Assembly: GCA_037178625.1 (NCBI GenBank) | Contig: CM074139.1 | Location: 2,294,001 to 2,358,000 of the forward strand | Origin: Skeletonema tropicum | Taxonomy: Eukaryota > Bacillariophyta > Thalassiosirophyceae > Thalassiosirales > Thalassiosiraceae | Reading direction: 5' to 3' | DNA: 64,000 bases | Part shown: in pieces, positions 58,214-64,000 of the stretch | How the letters are laid out: the number at the start of each line of letters is the position of its first letter | How positions within the stretch are numbered: position 1 is the stretch's first letter | Notes under the pieces: generated by a model | Seen by the model: the letters and a program-made list of their open reading frames with translations, nothing else | Told to the model about the DNA's origin: nothing | Databases searched by the model: none | Translations under genes and position numbers: made by a program

Positions 58214-61200
58214 ATGATAGCGATAGCTGGCGTTGACTTCACAATACGCAATAGAGCTCCTTCTCCTTGTATTTTATTGTATGAAACAATGAGCAAAAAG
58301 ATCTCATCCAATGGAGCGGCGGTGACCAAAAAAGAGGAGGATATTCAAATCCCTCTACGCAATTGGATCAACCATGATAATAATATCGCCGAAACTAATT
58401 TCAATTCTTCCACAAGAATAACCGCGAAGGAATCCATGATTCGCAAGGCTACTGTTGCCTATGGAATAGTCGAGCTGTTGGTACGCTGTCCTAAGACTAC
58501 TAGTGAGGACGACTGTACGATTCAAACGGACAATTTTGCAGTCAAAGTATGTAGCAAAGCGGAGGGACAATTATCATCATCATCATGGGATGATATTCGG
58601 GGGGTTCGCATGATATCATCGGGGGTGTCTCTATCTATTGAAGAGTCTTCGTATTTAAGCTGTTTATTTGACGACAAAAATAATGATGATGATGGACAAA
58701 TGGGGAGATATTTAGAGGTGGAAGTTGATGATAATGTTGGTGCCAATAACTATAAAAAAGATTCTCAAAAGGATGATTGTCAGGACAGCAGTAAGGATGG
58801 GATGGGAATGAACCAACACCACTGTCATTATTTATTGGCAAAACTTCTCTACCATTTATTCACACATGAGACGTTTCCGGATGGTGGTAATAATAATAAT
58901 AATCACGGTGAGAATCACCACGAGCCCGCTCACAAAAAAGCAAAGACTTCGCTACCACACATGTCTGAGGGACAAATAATTGATGTCTCAACAACCACTA
59001 ATCATCTAGCCTATCAACGGATGCAACAATTGGGGGTTCCAGCATCGATATGTCGAATTGTTCAAAATCTTAATGAGAGTCCTTTAGTAGAGAGTGGTGC
59101 TAGGGATGCCTACAAATCATTGGAGGAGGTGGGCAAAGATTTACACCTGCTACTGTTTGATCCGGACCGTTTCCTGTTTGATCAGGAGTGGGGGGGGAAC
59201 TTCTCCTCTCCTGACAGTATGCAACTGCTCTACAGGAAGGATAGGCTCTATGGGCGAGATAAGGAGGAGACTCTAATAACAGACGCATTTTGCAGAGTCA
59301 CTCGAGGAAAGAGCGAGGCATTCTTTATTGGGGGGTACTCGGGGTCGGGGAAGAGTATGTTGGTGGATACTTTGAGAGTGAGGGTGAAATATGTGGGGGG
59401 GTATGTTATCAAACATAAATTTGATACCATTTCTCAGGATAGACCACTGTTTGGTGTTATCTCGGCGGTGAATCAATTATGCTCCAAGATCAAGAGTAGG
59501 CTATCTTCCCATCGTTTGGCGGAGCTTTGCAAGAAGATTAAGGATGAATTTGGAGCTGATATTGGCTTATTGGCAAGAATGCTGCCGAATGTTTGTAAGT
59601 TATGTCCCGAGTTTGGCATTGGCATTGATGGAGATGGGAGTGGTAGTCCTCGCGACAATATGAAAGCCCAGCATGTGTCCTTTACGCTTTTGCGTTTTAT
59701 TAGATTGGTCTCAAGCCCAGCCCGCCCGATCATGGTAAGTCTTGGATGATATTTGAAAGCACTTCCCATTACATCTTTTCTCTGTTTCTCTTGAAGAAGC
59801 TCACTTGATCTTTTATGTACCGGGATTCTTTGCAGCTCTTTCTAGACGACCTACAGTGGGCGGATGACAATGCGCTCGATGTAATCCACACGTTTCTTTC
59901 GGACACGATGGGTTGTTGCATGTTCTTCGTTGGAACCTACAGAGACAATGAAGTTCAGATTGGTCATGCCATTTTTGACTTGATAGAAAACCTGGAGATT
60001 AGCAATGTGCCAATGAACAAAGTCTCTTTGACCGGATTGGATAAAGAGAATCTCAACGAAATGATATCTGATGCGTTGTGTTTATATCCACGCATCACTA
60101 AGTCGCTTTCGGACATCGTGTTCCAGAAGACAAAAGGCAGCCCATTCTTCGTGCTGGAATTCATGCAATCGCTACAGTCTCGTGGCCTACTTCTGTATGA
60201 CTCCCATCAAAAACGATGGTTTTGGAGCGAAGATAAAATCCTAGCAGAGCAGATCACGGATAATGTCCTGCATCTTCTCTCTTCCAAAATGAATGGACTG
60301 TCCAAAGACAAGCAATTGCTGCTGAAAGTCATGGCCTGCTTCGGGACAAGTACACATGAATCTGTTATTGGCTACTTGAGTGAATCGTCTGAGTATTCGG
60401 GGGCCCAGAAAGGGCTGGAGGGAGCGATTAGTGACGGGCACGTTCATTTGAACGCAGAAGGTAAATTCACTTTTGTTCATGACAAGTTACGTGAGGCGGC
60501 ATACAATCTCATTCCCGACAGAGATAAGAAGCAGGTACGTATTGTTTCATATTTCTTTATGCTTCACGTTTTTTGTTGCTCCTTGCATGGCCTGACATTA
60601 ATGTGCAGTTTCACTACAACTTGGGTAAAACTTTGTACTCTGTTTGTGAGGGGAAGGATGTGGGGGATGCAATATTCCTCATCGCTAACCAGATAAATCA
60701 CGGGAAAGAATGGGTAGAGAAAGATGATACATTACGCATACCGGTCGCAAAGCTGAATATGAAAGCTGGAATGATGTCACTCGGTGGTTGTGATCACAAA
60801 ACGGCGTACTTCTACTTCCTTGTCGCTGGCTCGTTGCTTCCAATCGATAGTTGGGAAAGCTACTACGATTTGAGTTTACGTCTGAATTCCCTTATTGCAA
60901 GAGCAGCTAACTCATCTTGTAAATATGATGAAGCAGAGGCCACTTTGAAAATGATATTTGAAAAGGCACGGTGCCTCCAAGACAAACTTCCTGCCTACGG
61001 CTTGCTAGTAGAGAGTGAGTGCATCTGTCTTTGGTGTAATTCTGACCACATTGATTTTTACTTTGGATTTCTGACACATCGTTGACTCCTGGTTCAAATT
61101 CTAGTTTTCCTCGCACAAGGCCATGTGAATGAAGCGTACAATACATGCTCAACTGTTTTAACTCTACTCGGAGAGACATTACCAGAAATAGTCACCCCTG

Positions 61201-62631
61201 GACTGGTTGGAGGTCTGATCCCAGAAACCTTAAACATGTACACAGAAGTTTATAGCGATGATTGGATTGAGAAGAAGATGGAAGATAATACTCGCTGCAA
61301 TGTCATGAAATTTTACTCTCTTATGGCAACAGCTTCATATTTCTTCAAACCCTTACATGTGGTGGCGTACTGCATCTGCAAGATGGTCCAACTTAGCTTG
61401 CGACATGGATTATGCAAATACACCCCAAAAGCTTTAATGATCCTTTCTTCGTTTGTTATCCGTTTCGACAATGCTGCATTGATTAGGTAAGTTCTTCTTT
61501 ATGTGTATCACTGGCTCAAATTTATCACGCCCTTTTCTATTGTGACTGAATCTAAAGTACTATTCCATCGCAGCCGCATTGCAAAGAACGCCTTGATGTT
61601 GTCAGAGAAGTTTAATTCGTCCGATGAAATGGCAGAGGTTCGCCTTTACTTTCAGAGAGGAGCAGGGCAACTTGAATCCTTTCAATTGGGTGCAGCTCAG
61701 CTGCGTAAAAGCTTCACATCAGGTTTGTCATCTGGCAATGCCAAAATCGCTTTCTACTGTGCAGGCCAAGGTACTCATTTCTCTATCATCAGCGCTGAAA
61801 AAGATTTACCTTCGCAGCTACAGGAGATAGACTATTATCTCCATCTTCTGGAGACCTACAAAAACGAGTTGACCAAGAAATGTTTACATTGCTATCGTGA
61901 GACAGTATCTTCCTTGATCGACAAAGGTCAAACCACTGCTATTGAATCCAAATTAAGTTACGCGGATGTCAGTGATCCAGGAAATAAGCATCTTGAGGTG
62001 TTTTACTTTCACCAGGTCCTCAGAAACTACTGGCTAGGTTATTCTGAAAGATGTCAGCACTATATCCAGAGGTATGATGGAATTGTACAACCAAGATTAT
62101 TTGAAGCGCACATCATCAAATTCTACCGCGGTAAGTTGCAACCTTCGTATTTTAGAACTCCTCATACACCAGACAGACGCTCACTCACACGTCACTTTCT
62201 ACCTAAATGCAGGTCTTCAATCACTTGCTTCGATAAGGAAGACGAATATGTACTCCAAGATGGTAGAAGTTGACGGTATCATTGCATCAATGAGAGTTGC
62301 AGCATCACATGCACCATCGAATTTCCAGAACAAACTCGAGCTGTTGGAGGCCGAGAAGTGTGGAATTCACAATCAACACTACGAGGCTATGACATCCTAC
62401 GAAGCTGCTATCTTGTCGGCTAAAAACAATAAATTTATTCATGAGCAGGGATTAGCCTGTGAGAAGGCAGCGCTCTATTGTAAAAGTTTAAATGACAATG
62501 AAAGGGCCTCGGCATACTTCTACCAGGCCCGTGAGTGTTATGAAAGATGGGGTTCGACTGTGAAAGTAGAATTTGTTCAGAGGGAATTGTACAAGATATC
62601 TCCTCACTTGAGTGAGAGAACATTGAGATAG
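58214..62631 (+). CDS. STAND/AAA_16-type ATPase with C-terminal helical repeats
   Basis: Six exons: 58214-59734, 59836-60534, 60609-61014, 61105-61486, 61574-62130 and 62213-62631. All introns are GT-AG and the frame joins cleanly, giving 1327 residues. An N-terminal region (1-~350) with HYLLAKLLYHLFTHETFP and a DAYKSLEEVGKDLHLLLFDP stretch resembles the end of a degenerate protein-kinase-like domain seen in related algal proteins. The P-loop GGYSGSGKS (~376) is in exon 1 and Walker B LFLDDLQWADD starts exon 2, so splicing juxtaposes them in the normal AAA_16 order. KGSPFFVLEFMQSL is typical of the sensor region. Exons 3-6 encode TPR-like helices (KYDEAEATLKMIFEKA, VNEAYNTCSTVL, HYEAMTSYEAAILSAK, ACEKAALYCKSL). 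Such proteins act as signal-responsive switches, but the ligand is unknown. The start is uncertain, since a fuller kinase-like domain may be missing upstream, where a MITE lies. Confidence 0.82.
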
Positions 62632-62716
62632 CCTTGTTTGTTTCATACTACTCCTCCTACTAAGTATTACATGCTGATTAATATTATTGTATCCTATTCT
62701 ACACTCAATTGTAAAG

Positions 62717-64000
62717 TCAATCATCGACATCCCACGCTACAGCTACATCGCAATCCCCTCCTTCGACGTTACATGCCTCTTGCTGACGAGTCGTTGCAAA
62801 GGAATAATAATCAGAGAAACGAGATGGAACAGGGGAGATTTTGATCTCCCTCTCAAGGGATGCAGAGTCTTCCTCTTCGATATCATTGAGCGTAGTATCC
62901 ATCGTATCTGATACCTCAAGCTCTTGATTACCTTTGTTTGCCCACCGGTCACTGTGAAAGCGCCGATCGACAGGGACATCTTCGTCTTGAGCTTTCTGCA
63001 GCGAAGCAGAGTTGATGAAATGAGAAAAGACATATAGAAGAATTGAGGCCGTTACAAGTAGCCATGATGCCGCTTCCACAGTTGCGTCGACTCGGAAACA
63101 CTGGGCATCCTCTTGCTTCAAAATACCGCTGTTTGATAGCATGTTCAAAGTGCCGTTCAGTGGGTCACAGTAGGCGTTGATCATGAATTCTGAAACGCCC
63201 CCAAGCTGCCAAGCAGAGATGATGATCGATAAAACATAAACCTCCATGTATTGCCATGCTGCCAAGCACTCATTGGCAATGTAGTTCTTCCTCCTTTGCT
63301 CTGCATTGGTAGGGACAAACCACTGGATACATTGAGATGCTGCTTGTGCCAATGGTACCAAGAACACGCAAATTACTAGCAACGAAGCAAGACTTCCAAG
63401 TCCAGTCATATCTGACGCTGTATTGAGGTAACGAGCTTCATCCATGATCATTTTGGATAAGTCAAAGACGCTGTAAGAAGTTTTGGCTTCCTGAAATTGC
63501 TGACCACTTTCGATCGCTAGCCCCACGATCCCAAATGTCTCGATACTGAATGATGGAAGAGAGCAGCCACAGATGACAAGTAATACAAACGAAACTTGCA
63601 TTGCGGCAAAGAACCAACTTGCAGCCTTCTTGACCTGGGCACGTTCAGTCGAGGCTTCATAGTCTAATACGAAGCTGTGCTTCCGGAGAGGTGATCTCGT
63701 TGCGTCAGATGACCTGGAAATACCCCATTCGTCATCTTGGCTGTCCCTGGCAGCTGCAATCGTTTTGCGGTGGTAATGGATGATGACATGACTAGAGATT
63801 TGTGAAAGCAGCTGTGCAAGCATGTTTGCATACAAGCCCCAAAGTGGCACTACAAGCATCTGAATCGAGTAGAGACCTTCTGGGAGAAAGCTCAAGTGGT
63901 CTGGACTTTCAACAGAGAGGCGAAATGATGCCAATGTCATGAGGAGGACAAACACGTCGACCATCGACCATTTTCCAAGTGCATCTAGCCAATTCAGAAT
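62717..64000 (-). CDS. PqiA-like (paraquat-inducible protein A family) membrane protein, 5' partial
   Basis: The frame is open from the right edge (reading ILNWLDALGKWSMVDVFVLL) to a stop at 62717, with at least 427 residues and the N-terminus outside. The LDALGKWSMVDVFVLLM segment is the hallmark start of a PqiA domain. At least four further hydrophobic segments follow: MLVVPLWGLYANMLAQLL, FFAAMQVSFVLLVICGC, SLASLLVICVFLVPLAQA and WLLVTASILLYVFSHFI. The C-terminal ~90 residues are charged and probably cytosolic. Bacterial PqiA works with PqiB in envelope lipid transport; the role in algae is unknown. Converges with the STAND gene, whose stop is 85 bases away. Confidence 0.8.
   Translation of the reverse strand: MLNWLDALGKWSMVDVFVLLMTLASFRLSVESPDHLSFLPEGLYSIQMLVVPLWGLYANMLAQLLSQISSHVIIHYHRKTIAAARDSQDDEWGISRSSDATRSPLRKHSFVLDYEASTERAQVKKAASWFFAAMQVSFVLLVICGCSLPSFSIETFGIVGLAIESGQQFQEAKTSYSVFDLSKMIMDEARYLNTASDMTGLGSLASLLVICVFLVPLAQAASQCIQWFVPTNAEQRRKNYIANECLAAWQYMEVYVLSIIISAWQLGGVSEFMINAYCDPLNGTLNMLSNSGILKQEDAQCFRVDATVEAASWLLVTASILLYVFSHFINSASLQKAQDEDVPVDRRFHSDRWANKGNQELEVSDTMDTTLNDIEEEDSASLEREIKISPVPSRFSDYYSFATTRQQEACNVEGGDCDVAVAWDVDD

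Larger units (their letters stand above)
55633..59507. repeat. Large direct repeat C, right copy
   Basis: 3875 bases matching 42672-46553. Its first ~470 bases are clearly diverged from the array (for example AGAGCCGGCTCCGGAGCC versus AGATTCGGCTCAAGAGCC). The remainder is nearly identical to the left copy, with a 4-base insertion (ACAT) near 57576. Carries the intact STAND 5' half. Confidence 0.92.

Overview
The window is nuclear DNA of a eukaryotic microalga, most likely a diatom and plausibly a centric one. Genes carry short GT-AG introns of about 75-150 bases, usually with GTAAGT or GTGAGT donors. The protein families fit this too: a C2-DENN-WD40 protein, a STAND/AAA_16 ATPase with a helical repeat tail, a eukaryotic PqiA-like membrane protein, and an uncharacterised RVSFSE-type family that I associate with diatoms. 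Mobile DNA and recent duplications fill much of the rest. The taxon is an inference from style and families, not from a marker gene.

Layout. 1-3650: the 3' part of a carbohydrate-phosphorylase-like gene (+), convergent with a short-chain dehydrogenase (-). 3729-8283: four DNA-transposon-type insertions (two related TIR elements, a hAT-like MITE nested in the first, and a GGCGCGCC-ended TIR element) around a tRNA-Ala(AGC). The same neighbourhood, without the insertions, recurs at 19028-19985 with a broken dehydrogenase 5' end and a second identical tRNA-Ala. That second copy is a natural empty-site control. 9108-10942 and 14882-16500: a second segmental duplication. Each copy holds the same gene, broken differently (a stop codon in one, a one-base frameshift in the other), with a degenerate repeat-rich tract between them. 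17557-18123: a two-exon gene for a small secreted precursor ending in two 26-residue cysteine-rich repeats.

19990-26766 (-): a 2222-residue C2-DENN-WD40 protein, a likely Rab exchange factor of the DENND3/SCD1 type. Its 5' end (first ~375 codons plus ~2 kb upstream) is the progenitor of a head-to-tail array of near-identical 3135-base units (four full and one partial, to ~43172). Each unit carries the promoter region and a 406-codon truncated ORF. The array is fused at 43145-43172 to the upstream region and 5' half of a STAND ATPase gene, which is cut off at 46553.

46639-48250 is an intact gene of unknown function. A 472-base copy of its 5' end (50295-50766) is joined directly to a non-LTR retrotransposon ORF (RT plus restriction-like endonuclease) that ends in an A-tract at 55533. 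55633-59507 repeats the array tail and truncated STAND block, and here the STAND gene continues intact to 62631 through six exons. A PqiA-like membrane protein (-) runs off the right edge.

The most notable items are the promoter-plus-5'-ORF tandem array, the paired TIR elements whose terminal and internal motifs have all switched together (GGGCGCAAAA in one, GGGGACAAAA in the other), the cysteine-rich secreted repeat precursor, the complementarily broken paralogues, and the gene-retrotransposon chimera.
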